Shown here piece after piece: positions 24,280 through 33,460 of a DNA stretch of 33,460 nucleotides; the first letter of the stretch is position 1, and every line of letters starts with the position of its first letter. The DNA lies in contig JAFZOG010000084.1 in assembly GCA_017550745.1 (NCBI GenBank), positions 1 to 33,460 of the forward strand. Direction: 5' to 3'. Below the pieces are notes generated by a model, which was not told the DNA's origin, ran no database searches, and was given only the letters and a program-made list of their open reading frames with translations. The position numbers and the translations under genes were made by a program. The stretch comes from Clostridia bacterium (GTDB lineage Bacteria > Bacillota > Clostridia > Christensenellales > Aristaeellaceae).

Positions 24280-25236
24280 ATGGCAAAAAAGAAAAATGAG
24301 ATCACGTCAGTGGAGCTCAACGGTAAAACCATTTCCGTCTCGTCCGGTCCTGTGGGCGTGTACCGCACAACGGGCAGCGTGATCTTTGATATATTCAATT
24401 ACCTGGTGATCGGCCTGGCGGCGTTTACCACGGTGATGCCCATCATCTACATCATTTTCAACTCCTTCGCCACGGAGCTGGAATTGCAGACCCGGTCCAT
24501 GTTCATCATTCCCAACACCTGGTCTACCGACGCGTATAAATACATCTTTGCGTCTCCCAAGCTGCTGCGCGCGTTTGGCAATTCCGTGTTCATCACTGTC
24601 TGCGGTACGCTCATCAACCTGTTTTTCACCGTCACCATGGCCTACCCGCTGAGCAAAAAGTTCCTGCGCGGGCGCAAATTCCTGCTCAATATGGTCATTA
24701 TTTCCATGTTTTTCTCCGGCGGCATGATCCCGGGCTACGTGGTGGTTTCCTCGTGGCTGGGCATGCGCGGCACTTACTGGGCCATCCTGCTTCCTGGCGC
24801 GATTTCCGCTTACAATATGATGATCGTGAAAAACTTCTTCCAGGGCATTCCGCAGGAGCTGGAGGAAAGCGCCAACCTGGACGGATGCAATGACCTGGGT
24901 ACCCTGGTCCGCATCGTGCTGCCCCTGAGCCTTCCCGTGCTCGCCACCTTCGGCCTGTTCTACGCGGTGGGCCACTGGAACAGTTACTTCTCCGCCATGA
25001 TCTACCTGACCAACGATAAGATGTATCCCCTGCAGCTGATCCTGCGCAACATCATCGTTACCGCCGAGGCCGCCGCGGGCGATATGAGCCTGATGGATCC
25101 CAACTTCGTCGAGCCCCCCAAGCAGTCCATCAAGATGGCCGTTATCGTGGTGGCCACGGTGCCGATCATGTGCATCTATCCTTTCCTGCAGAAATACTTC
25201 GTCAAGGGCGTCATGGTGGGCGCGCTGAAGGGGTAA
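24280..25236 (+). CDS. Oligosaccharide ABC permease, LplC/YtcP-like
   Basis: This 318-residue partner permease is of the YtcP/LplC type. It has about six hydrophobic spans, the coupling loop EESANLDGCNDLGTLVRIVLPLSLPVLA, and the typical C-terminal end PFLQKYFVKGVMVGALKG. AAAGGAGG lies seven bases before its ATG, 17 bases after the first permease. A charged N-terminal extension of about 40 residues precedes the first span. It is followed by the binding-protein gene after 72 bases. Confidence 0.9.
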   Translation: MAKKKNEITSVELNGKTISVSSGPVGVYRTTGSVIFDIFNYLVIGLAAFTTVMPIIYIIFNSFATELELQTRSMFIIPNTWSTDAYKYIFASPKLLRAFGNSVFITVCGTLINLFFTVTMAYPLSKKFLRGRKFLLNMVIISMFFSGGMIPGYVVVSSWLGMRGTYWAILLPGAISAYNMMIVKNFFQGIPQELEESANLDGCNDLGTLVRIVLPLSLPVLATFGLFYAVGHWNSYFSAMIYLTNDKMYPLQLILRNIIVTAEAAAGDMSLMDPNFVEPPKQSIKMAVIVVATVPIMCIYPFLQKYFVKGVMVGALKG

Positions 25237-25308
25237 ATGCTGAATCCCGGTTATCCGCGGCGCTGAAAGGCCGCTGAACGATAACAAATACAAAAAGGAG
25301 GCTTTCCC

Positions 25309-26823
25309 ATGAAGAAAATCGTTTCCCTGTTCATGTGCATGGCAATGCTGGTTACTCTGGTCAGCTTTGCCGCTGCCGAGGATGAAATGACGCTTAAGGT
25401 CATGCTCCCCGACTTCTACTCTGACGCTGAATGGATGACCCTGGAAGACGGCAATCCCGTGCTGCAGGCCATTTATGAGGCCACCGGCGTGAAGATGGAA
25501 ATCACCTGGGTTCCCAATTCCGGCTACGGAGAAATGACTTCCCTGACCCTGGGCGATCCCAGCAATATGCCCGAAGTCATGGTCATGCAGGGCCCGCGCG
25601 ATGCCATCACCATTTCCTCCGCCCGCGCCGGCGCGTTCTGGGATCTGACGGATTACATCCCCCAGTACGCCAACCTGGCTGCCGGCCAGCAGTCCACCTA
25701 TGACAACACCGCCATCGACGGCCGCATCTACGGTATCTACCGTGCCCGCGCCTATGCCCGCGCCGGTATCTATTACCGCAATGACTATGCCGCCAAGGCC
25801 GGCGTTGACGCCGTGCCCACCACCGTGCAGGAGTTCAAGGATTTGTGCATGGCCATGGCGAAGCTGGATGACGTGTACGTCATCAATATGTGCAAATACG
25901 TGGCCGGCACCATCGGCATCACCACCGTTATGTGCGGCGCTCCGTATCAGTATGGCGTGAATGCCGAAGGCAAGATCTATCCCGCCTTCGAAGATGAACA
26001 CTTCCAGGAAGGCCTGGATTTCCTGCGTGACCTGTATGCCGCCGGCGGCATCGACCCCAACTTCATGACCATCGAATCCGGCAACTGGAACGACGCCGAA
26101 CGGTCCGACCCGCCCAAGGCCCTCATGCGCCTGGACTGCCTGGACAACGGCTATCGTTACCAGGAATGGCTGCAGGAAAACATGGGCGCTTCCAACGTGC
26201 CCGGTGAAGAAATCGTTACCCTGCTCACCGCCCTGCCCTATGAAGAAGGCAAAATCCAGATCTGGCCCCAGAACACCGGTGCTTCCGGCGAAATCGTGAT
26301 CACCAAGACCGTCAGCGAAGAAAAGCTGCCCAAGGTGCTTGCGTTCCTCGACTGGTGCAACAGCGCCGAAGGCCAGACCCTGCTCAACTGCGGCCTGGAA
26401 GGCGTGACTTACTGGATCCATGAAGACGGCTATCGCTACACCTATCCCGAAGGCGAAGAAACCAACTCCGCCCAGTATGCCACCTACACCAACACCGTGC
26501 AGCACAGCCTGAACCAGCTGGGCATGAACGTGAACGGCGACCTGACTCCCCCCACTGCCGCCACCACGCTGCGCGCCTGGTACAACCAGAACCTGATCGA
26601 CAACGCCCAGTACGTTATCGCTGACCCCTGCCTGACCCTGGACAGCGAAACCAATACCCTCATGGGCAAGACCCTGGCTGACGACGTGGAGGCCGCTGAA
26701 GTGCAGTACATCGCCGGCAAGATCGACCTGGCCGGCCTGAAGGCTGCTTACCAGACCTGGTACGACATGGGCGGCGAAGACATCCTGGCCGAATACCAGG
26801 CTGCTTACGACGCTCAGAAGTAA
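25309..26823 (+). CDS. Oligosaccharide-binding protein, YtcQ/LplA-like
   Basis: This 504-residue family 1 extracellular solute-binding protein captures the oligosaccharide for the two preceding permeases. The signal peptide MKKIVSLFMCMAMLVTLVSFA ends AAA-ED; the cysteine at position 10 is inside the hydrophobic core and does not form a lipobox. The mature part is rich in aromatic residues, has the YYRNDYAAKAGVD block common in LplA-type proteins, and shows strongly biased codons (GCC, ATC, CTG), as expected for a highly expressed gene. A very strong site (AAAAAGGAGG) precedes the ATG, and a perfect 10-bp hairpin follows the stop. Confidence 0.92.
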   Translation: MKKIVSLFMCMAMLVTLVSFAAAEDEMTLKVMLPDFYSDAEWMTLEDGNPVLQAIYEATGVKMEITWVPNSGYGEMTSLTLGDPSNMPEVMVMQGPRDAITISSARAGAFWDLTDYIPQYANLAAGQQSTYDNTAIDGRIYGIYRARAYARAGIYYRNDYAAKAGVDAVPTTVQEFKDLCMAMAKLDDVYVINMCKYVAGTIGITTVMCGAPYQYGVNAEGKIYPAFEDEHFQEGLDFLRDLYAAGGIDPNFMTIESGNWNDAERSDPPKALMRLDCLDNGYRYQEWLQENMGASNVPGEEIVTLLTALPYEEGKIQIWPQNTGASGEIVITKTVSEEKLPKVLAFLDWCNSAEGQTLLNCGLEGVTYWIHEDGYRYTYPEGEETNSAQYATYTNTVQHSLNQLGMNVNGDLTPPTAATTLRAWYNQNLIDNAQYVIADPCLTLDSETNTLMGKTLADDVEAAEVQYIAGKIDLAGLKAAYQTWYDMGGEDILAEYQAAYDAQK

Positions 26824-26843
26824 TTCTTCTCAAATACCCTTTG

Positions 26844-26880
26844 GGGCTGCCGCAATGGTTACAGGGCGGCAGCCCTTCTC
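26844..26880 (+). terminator. Intercistronic hairpin after the binding protein
   Basis: Perfect arms GGGCTGCCGC (26844-26853) and GCGGCAGCCC (26866-26875) are followed by TTCTCT. It is probably an attenuator or mRNA stabiliser that keeps the binding protein more abundant than the downstream enzymes. Confidence 0.6.
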
Positions 26881-26895
26881 TATGCGGAGGCACAG

Positions 26896-27696
26896 ATGAA
26901 TAAAGTATATACCTGCTATCCCGGAGGAACATTCAAGGCCCTCACCATGAGCTATGACGACGGGCGCACCTATGACCGCAGGCTGGTGGAGATTTTTAAC
27001 CGATGCGGCATCAAAGGAACCTTTCACCTGAACAGCGGCTTTTTAGGGGACGAGCATCATATTTCAGCCGAAGAAGTGAAAACCCTGTACGTGGGGCACG
27101 AAGTATCCTGCCACACTGTCACCCATCCTACCATCGCCCGGTGCCCGCTGCCCGAAGTGGCCCAGGAGGTGCTGGAGGACAGGAAAGCCCTGGAAGCGCT
27201 GTGCGGTTATCCGGTGCGCGGCCTCAGCTATCCAAACGGCTCCCTGAGCAAAGAGATCGAAGCGCTTTTGCCTGCCTGCGGCATCAAGTATTCCCGGGTG
27301 GTGGGTTCGTCGGATTCCTTTGCCCTGCCGGAAAACCCCCTGCGCTGGCAGGCCACCTGCCACCATAACCACCGGCTGATGGAGCTGGGCGAACAGTTCC
27401 TGGACCTGTTCAAGAGGCAGTACCTGTACCTGATGTACGTGTGGGGACACAGCTATGAGTTCAACGACAAGGGCAATTGGGAATTGATCGAGGGCTTCTG
27501 CGAAATGATGGGCGGCAAGGACGATATCTGGTACTGCACGAATATCCAGTTCATCGACTATATGGAGGACGCGGCAAGATTGCAGTTTGCCGCTGACAAT
27601 TCCTTCGTCCATAACCCCAATGCCCAGGATATTTGGATTGCCGTCAACGATAACGCCCCGGTGGCTGTCCCGGCGGGGAAAACCGTAACGCTTTAA
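26896..27696 (+). CDS. NodB-type polysaccharide deacetylase (CE4-like), cytoplasmic
   Basis: This 266-residue protein carries a NodB homology domain, a metal-dependent deacetylase fold. Motif 1 is TMSYDDGRTYD (D21, D22), motif 2 is HTVTHP (73-78) with two metal-binding histidines, and RGLSYPNGS resembles motif 3. There is no signal peptide, unlike most CE4 enzymes that act on cell wall or chitin. In this operon it may remove acetyl groups from imported pectin fragments, but the family also includes enzymes with other substrates. GGAGG is six bases before the ATG. The end reads IAVNDNAPVAVPAGKTVTL, a short beta-rich tail. Confidence 0.82.
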   Translation: MNKVYTCYPGGTFKALTMSYDDGRTYDRRLVEIFNRCGIKGTFHLNSGFLGDEHHISAEEVKTLYVGHEVSCHTVTHPTIARCPLPEVAQEVLEDRKALEALCGYPVRGLSYPNGSLSKEIEALLPACGIKYSRVVGSSDSFALPENPLRWQATCHHNHRLMELGEQFLDLFKRQYLYLMYVWGHSYEFNDKGNWELIEGFCEMMGGKDDIWYCTNIQFIDYMEDAARLQFAADNSFVHNPNAQDIWIAVNDNAPVAVPAGKTVTL

Positions 27697-27708
27697 AGGA
27701 AGAAAAGT

Positions 27709-28770
27709 ATGAAAATTTATCAAGATCCCATCACCGGCTACGAGGTACGGAAATACACCGGCGGCCCGGAGCGGAACGCAAAGCTGTATTTCACCTGCGA
27801 GAACTTTTCTTTGGACGACAGGTATTTCTTCTTCATGAAAAATTCCATGCAGAAGGAGCTGGGCGGCGGGTGTTACAAGGCCGATGTGGAAACGGGCGAG
27901 CTGATTCAGGTGACGAACGATGATTTCCGGGGCTTTGCCACGGACCGGGAAAAAAACATCGGCTACACCTGCAAAAACAACACGGAAGTATTCGCGGTGG
28001 ATCTGTCCACCAACGAGATGACCAAAATCGGCGATTTGCCAAAGGGCGGACAGATCACCGGACATCTGACCGCCGCAAACACGGGCCGCCTTGCGTGCAG
28101 CTATCACATGGCGAACAAGTATTACGCCCTGGTGATCCTGGATCCGGGGAAAGAAGCGGAAATCGTTTATCAGACCGACTACCGCCTGGGCCATGCCCAA
28201 ATATGCCCCACTGACGAAAACCTGATATTTTATATCCACGAAACCGAAGGGGACGCGTTTCAGCGCACCTGGATGTTCGACGTGAAGGAGCGTTACGTCC
28301 GGCCCTACTATGTGGAGCATCCAAGCGAATGGATCACCCATGAGGTGTGGTCTTCGGACGGCAGTGAAATGGCTTTGATGAAGCTGGATCCCCCCGGGTT
28401 CGTGGACGGGAGCAAGGGCGAAACCCACACGGGACATATCATCATCGGCGACAAGGACGGCCGTCACTTCGACGTGGCTGCCGGCAGCACCCAATTGCTG
28501 CACCCCTGCCTGAGCCGGGACAGGAAATGGTTCTGCGCTGACCGCATCAGCTATCTGGGCACCCAGATCCAGGAGGGCGTGGTGCTGATCGAACGGGCCA
28601 CGGGGAAAGCAAAACTCATCGCTTCCACCGGAACCTGCAAGACCGGCGCGGATCACCAGCACCCTTCCTTTAACCGGAAAGGGGACATGATCCTGTTCTC
28701 TAACCCCGATGAAAACGGGCTGGCGCAGGTATGTGTCATTGATTTGAAGCAGGTATGGAAGGATTGGTGA
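27709..28770 (+). CDS. ogl: PL22 oligogalacturonate lyase
   Basis: This 353-residue cytoplasmic enzyme of family PL22 is a seven-bladed beta-propeller that cuts (unsaturated) digalacturonate by beta-elimination, giving 5-keto-4-deoxyuronate. The GHAQICPTDENLIFYIHE and EWITHEVWSSDG blocks and DHQHPSFNRKGDMILFSNPDENG are characteristic. H211, H316, Q317 and H318 are placed like the Mn-binding residues of characterised PL22 lyases. Length is near the usual 380-390, slightly short. It starts 12 bases after the deacetylase and ends overlapping the upstream part of the esterase frame. Confidence 0.9.
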   Translation: MKIYQDPITGYEVRKYTGGPERNAKLYFTCENFSLDDRYFFFMKNSMQKELGGGCYKADVETGELIQVTNDDFRGFATDREKNIGYTCKNNTEVFAVDLSTNEMTKIGDLPKGGQITGHLTAANTGRLACSYHMANKYYALVILDPGKEAEIVYQTDYRLGHAQICPTDENLIFYIHETEGDAFQRTWMFDVKERYVRPYYVEHPSEWITHEVWSSDGSEMALMKLDPPGFVDGSKGETHTGHIIIGDKDGRHFDVAAGSTQLLHPCLSRDRKWFCADRISYLGTQIQEGVVLIERATGKAKLIASTGTCKTGADHQHPSFNRKGDMILFSNPDENGLAQVCVIDLKQVWKDW

Positions 28771-28775
28771 AGCAA

Positions 28776-29435
28776 ATGTCGACCATTTGGATCATCGGAG
28801 ATTCCACTGTGGAGGACAACCAGCCGCCCTTCCGGGGCTGGGGCTGGGCATTGCCCCAATACGTAAAGGAGGGCGTGGCGGTACGCAATCATGCCCTCAG
28901 CGGCAGGAGCAGCCGCAGCTTTTGGGAGGAAGGATTGTTTCAGCCTGTGTCGGAAGGGATGCGGCCGGGGGATATGCTGCTTATCCAGTTCGGCCACAAC
29001 GACGAAAAGGACGACGAGCGCCACACCGACCCGGACACCACCTTCCCGGAATGCCTGATGCGCTATGTAAACGCGGCCTGGGAAAAGATGGCCCTGCCTG
29101 TGCTGATCACACCGGTGTCCCGCAGATTTTTCTCCGAGCCGACCAGCCTGATGTATACCCATGGGGAATACCCCAAGGCCATCCGCGATCTGGCGGAGAA
29201 AGAAGGCCTGCCTCTGTGCGACCTGGAAAAGGACAGCCGCAGCCTGTATTTATCGCTCGGCCCGGATAAAACGGCGGAGCTGTTCGTGCGCTTGGCCCCC
29301 GGTGAAAATCCCGATTTCCCCGACGGCCACGACGATAAGACACACTTTAACGCCTTTGGCGCGAAAAAGATCGCGGAGCTGGTGGCGGAAGAATTGAAGA
29401 TGTGGAGTCGGTGCGCGGATTATCTGAAAGCATGA
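28776..29435 (+). CDS. SGNH acetylesterase, rhamnogalacturonan acetylesterase-like (CE12)
   Basis: This SGNH-hydrolase of 219 residues matches CE12 rhamnogalacturonan acetylesterases (YesT/RhgT). It has GDSTVED with nucleophile S10, the NHALSGRSSRSF block giving the oxyanion glycine, GHND with N75, and DDKTHFNAFGA with D187 and H190. It removes acetyl esters from galacturonate in rhamnogalacturonan. There is no signal peptide, so it works on imported oligosaccharides. I prefer the ATG at 28776, which follows the PL22 stop and a GGTGA site; an in-frame ATG at 28755 would overlap PL22 by 16 bases. It is the last gene of the rightward unit. Confidence 0.9.
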   Translation: MSTIWIIGDSTVEDNQPPFRGWGWALPQYVKEGVAVRNHALSGRSSRSFWEEGLFQPVSEGMRPGDMLLIQFGHNDEKDDERHTDPDTTFPECLMRYVNAAWEKMALPVLITPVSRRFFSEPTSLMYTHGEYPKAIRDLAEKEGLPLCDLEKDSRSLYLSLGPDKTAELFVRLAPGENPDFPDGHDDKTHFNAFGAKKIAELVAEELKMWSRCADYLKA

Positions 29436-29443
29436 CTTTGCAG

Positions 29444-29471
29444 TGGCTTCCGAATCGGAGGCCATTTTTAT
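29444..29471 (+). terminator. Terminator of the rightward pectin operon
   Basis: TGGCTTCCG and CGGAGGCCA arms (one G-T pair) close on AAT and are followed by TTTTTATTT. Confidence 0.8.
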
Positions 29472-29496
29472 TTGCGGTAAGCAAAAAAGGATGATC

Positions 29497-29525
29497 TTGT
29501 TGAAAAGGCTGAAGGGTGCTATAAT
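29497..29525 (+). promoter_or_regulatory. Promoter of the histidine phosphatase gene
   Basis: TTGTTG (29497-29502), a 17-base spacer and TATAAT (29520-29525), 32 bases before the ATG. Confidence 0.65.
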
Positions 29526-29557
29526 CATATTAGATTACTTGCCGGGAGGAACGGAGC

Positions 29558-30232
29558 ATGCGCATCGTATTTGTGCGTCACGGAGAACCGAATTATGAAA
29601 AGGATTGCCTGACACCCCTGGGGCATCGCCAGGCGCTGGCTGCGGCAGAACGGCTGCGGGAGGAAGGGATTGAAGCGATCTATTCCTCGCCCTTTGGCCG
29701 CGCCATGGAAACGGCCCGGGCCGCCTCCGATCTGCTGAACATCAAGCCCGTTCATTCGCTGCAATTCATGCATGAACTGTACTGGGGCAGCGTGGACGGA
29801 AACCCCACCTTTGCCAACGGGCATCCTTGGGACATTGCCGATGACCTTGCCAGCAAGGGCTGGGATCTGACGCGCACCGACTGGCCGAGCCATCCGTATT
29901 TTGCCAATAACAAGGTCACGGCGGAAGCCGCCCGCGTAGCCCGCGAAACGGACGAATGGATGGAAACGCTGGGCTATGTGCGGGAAGGCGCATACTACCG
30001 ATGCGTCGGCAAGGACGATCAGCAGCACACCGTGGCCCTGTTCTGCCATGGCGGCTCCTCAGCCGCGGCCCTGGCGCGCATCTTCAATCTTCCGTTCCCC
30101 TATATGTGCGGCGCGCTGCACCTTCCTTTTACTTCCCTCACCATCGTGCGCCTGAATAAAACCCCCGGCGGCAAATCCCTGCCCGTGATGGAGCTCATCG
30201 GCGACGGGCGGCATATCCAGGGAATCGAATAA
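29558..30232 (+). CDS. Histidine phosphatase family protein
   Basis: This 224-residue protein of the phosphoglycerate-mutase-like histidine phosphatase family has RHGE with the phospho-accepting H8, the SSPFGRAMETA block with R48, and a second catalytic histidine in FCHGGSS (H164). It is a single-gene unit with its own promoter and terminator. The middle insertion (YWGSVDGNPTFANGHPWDIADD) is longer than in simple cobC/gpmB-like members. Substrate is unknown: a small phosphorylated metabolite is most likely. Confidence 0.9.
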   Translation: MRIVFVRHGEPNYEKDCLTPLGHRQALAAAERLREEGIEAIYSSPFGRAMETARAASDLLNIKPVHSLQFMHELYWGSVDGNPTFANGHPWDIADDLASKGWDLTRTDWPSHPYFANNKVTAEAARVARETDEWMETLGYVREGAYYRCVGKDDQQHTVALFCHGGSSAAALARIFNLPFPYMCGALHLPFTSLTIVRLNKTPGGKSLPVMELIGDGRHIQGIE

Positions 30233-30251
30233 CCATCTGAATTTTGCAGGG

Positions 30252-30281
30252 CCGCGGCGGAATGAATCGCCGCGGTTTTTT
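30252..30281 (+). terminator. Terminator of the histidine phosphatase gene
   Basis: Perfect arms CCGCGGCG (30252-30259) and CGCCGCGG (30268-30275) are followed by TTTTTT. Confidence 0.9.
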
Positions 30282-30305
30282 ATAAAAAAATCTGTGGCCA
30301 GGGGC

Positions 30306-30333
30306 TTGACATGGAGAGAAAAAGTGATACAAT
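30306..30333 (+). promoter_or_regulatory. Promoter of clpB
   Basis: TTGACA (30306-30311), a 16-base spacer and TACAAT (30328-30333). The CtsR box overlaps the expected start site. Confidence 0.75.
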
Positions 30334-30342
30334 ATGATTGAA

Positions 30343-30359
30343 GGTCAAAGAAAGTCAGA
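30343..30359 (+). promoter_or_regulatory. CtsR operator
   Basis: GGTCAAA-GAA-AGTCAGA is a heptad direct repeat that matches the known CtsR box (RGTCAAA-NAN-RGTCAAA) except for one base. It lies directly after the -10 box, where a bound repressor blocks transcription until heat or protein stress. Confidence 0.8.
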
Positions 30360-30404
30360 AATGATCTTCCATCAAGTTACATTTTCCCGAAAGGGGTTGA
30401 GCTT

Positions 30405-33002
<2,598 letters not shown>

Positions 33003-33330
33003 TATGCTGCTCCGGAATGGAACAAAAAACTGCCGATCCTCCTTCCTGCAGGAAGAAAAAGGCAGATGACACATGATTATCAACTGTAATCAAACCGCAC
33101 CCAATAGCAATGAAAAAATCCCGGAAACCCGCGTAATTGCTGGGCTTCCGGGATTTTGCTGTTTATTCCCACTCTCTCAGACTTAACATATTCTGTATAA
33201 TTTCTGCGTGTCTGATTCCAGGCGGTGACTCTGATTCTCTGTGGTATTCCTATTCTTCTGCCTATCCAGCCTTTGGTTATCAAAATGTTATCATGGTGAT
33301 AACCGTAGGACGAATCGCTGATGCATATTA
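33003..33330. other. Non-coding stretch after clpB
   Basis: No gene is supported. It holds the clpB terminator (33115-33160) and a small hairpin GTTATC-ATGGT-GATAAC (33287-33303). On the minus strand an open frame runs through but lacks a start site and any family motif. Its AGA/ATA-rich codons differ from neighbouring genes, which suggests recently inserted or decayed DNA. Confidence 0.5.
33115..33160 (+). terminator. Terminator downstream of clpB
   Basis: Twelve-base perfect arms AAAATCCCGGAA (33115-33126) and TTCCGGGATTTT (33146-33157). It is T-rich on one side and A-rich on the other, so it can work in both directions. Confidence 0.8.
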
Positions 33331-33440
33331 CGGACTGAGAAGGCCGCTTGCACGGACTTTTAGGGCCACCATCACGGAGAAATAAGGCCACCCTGTCGGA
33401 GAAAAAAGTCCACCGTAACGGATCAGAAGGCCAGTACTGC
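33331..33440. repeat. Array of 22-bp degenerate direct repeats, possible IS21-like element end
   Basis: CGGA recurs at 33331, 33353, 33375, 33397 and 33419, exactly every 22 bases. Each unit then has an A-rich spacer and a GGCCACC-like block (GGCCGCT, GGCCACC, GGCCACC, GTCCACC, GGCCAGT). Just beyond lies CTTGACAG (33443-33450). Regular binding-site arrays next to a TGTCAA/TTGACA end resemble the ends of IS21-family elements, but no transposase gene is in the window. Confidence 0.55.
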
Positions 33441-33460
33441 ATCTTGACAGGATTGCATGA

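Noticed and set aside
24307-26505. Minus-strand open frame of 732 codons
   Set aside because: It is antisense to the second permease and the binding protein, rich in His and Gly with no recognisable domain, as expected of a mirror frame.
27064-28662. Minus-strand open frame of 532 codons
   Set aside because: It is antisense to the deacetylase and PL22 lyase, which have clear motifs and ribosome binding sites.
33331-33440. CRISPR array
   Set aside because: The units are only 22 bp including any spacer, are degenerate, and no cas genes are present; a binding-site array fits better.
33080-33442. Minus-strand frame of 120 codons at the right edge
   Set aside because: It runs through the terminator and the 22-bp repeat array, has no family motif and no convincing start site. 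Kept only as possible decayed mobile-element DNA.

Overview
The window looks like a chromosome segment of a GC-rich, plant-fibre-degrading Clostridia-type bacterium (Bacillota), probably from gut or rumen. This is an inference from strong AGGAGG-type ribosome binding sites, sigma-A promoters of the TTGACA-17-TATAAT form, cre-like LacI/CcpA operators, a CtsR box before clpB, an ECF transporter module and a DUF6171 protein. I cannot name the species. One oddity is that none of the exported proteins has a clear lipobox.

Layout. (1) 1-3045, minus strand: an intergenic repeat, then two tandem paralogous secreted WG-repeat proteins with their own promoter and terminator. (2) 3246-6746, minus strand: a three-gene operon comprising a UDP-glucose-dehydrogenase-type enzyme with an XRE helix-turn-helix fused to its N-terminus, a GHMP sugar kinase with a galacturonokinase-like motif, and a sugar-1-phosphate nucleotidylyltransferase. 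Its promoter is a perfect consensus overlapped by a 27-bp imperfect palindrome. (3) 6887-9452, minus strand: an ECF transporter energising module (ecfA1-ecfA2-ecfT). (4) 9641-10121: tRNA-Leu(CAA) followed by a chain of inverted repeats, including a second copy of the repeat seen at the left edge. (5) 10132-14959, minus strand: a YtfQRT/YjfF-like sugar ABC transporter. (6) 15053-29435: two divergent units around a regulatory intergenic region at 21975-22194. Leftward are lacI, a GNAT acetyltransferase, a GH112 phosphorylase, L-rhamnose mutarotase, an aldo/keto reductase, a GH51 arabinofuranosidase and DUF6171. Rightward are GH105, a YteP/YtcP/YtcQ-like transporter, a NodB-type deacetylase, a PL22 oligogalacturonate lyase and a CE12-type acetylesterase. 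(7) 29497-33160, plus strand: a histidine phosphatase and clpB. (8) 33160-33460: no gene, but an exact-period 22-bp repeat array resembling a mobile-element end.

How it works together. Region 6 is a coherent rhamnogalacturonan-I (pectin) utilisation locus. Oligosaccharides are captured by the YtcQ-like binding protein, imported, deacetylated and cut in the cytoplasm. PL22 splits unsaturated galacturonides, GH105 removes unsaturated galacturonate from rhamnose, GH112 phosphorolyses a galactoside (probably Gal-beta-1,4-Rha), the mutarotase feeds L-rhamnose catabolism, and GH51 trims arabinose. None of the enzymes has a signal peptide. The kinase/pyrophosphorylase/dehydrogenase operon of region 2 could turn released galacturonate into UDP-galacturonate and make UDP-glucuronate, linking pectin breakdown to surface-polysaccharide precursors.

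The best candidates for something new are the regulator-enzyme fusion with its putative self-operator, the bacterial galacturonokinase-like enzyme beside it, and the palindrome cluster behind the tRNA.
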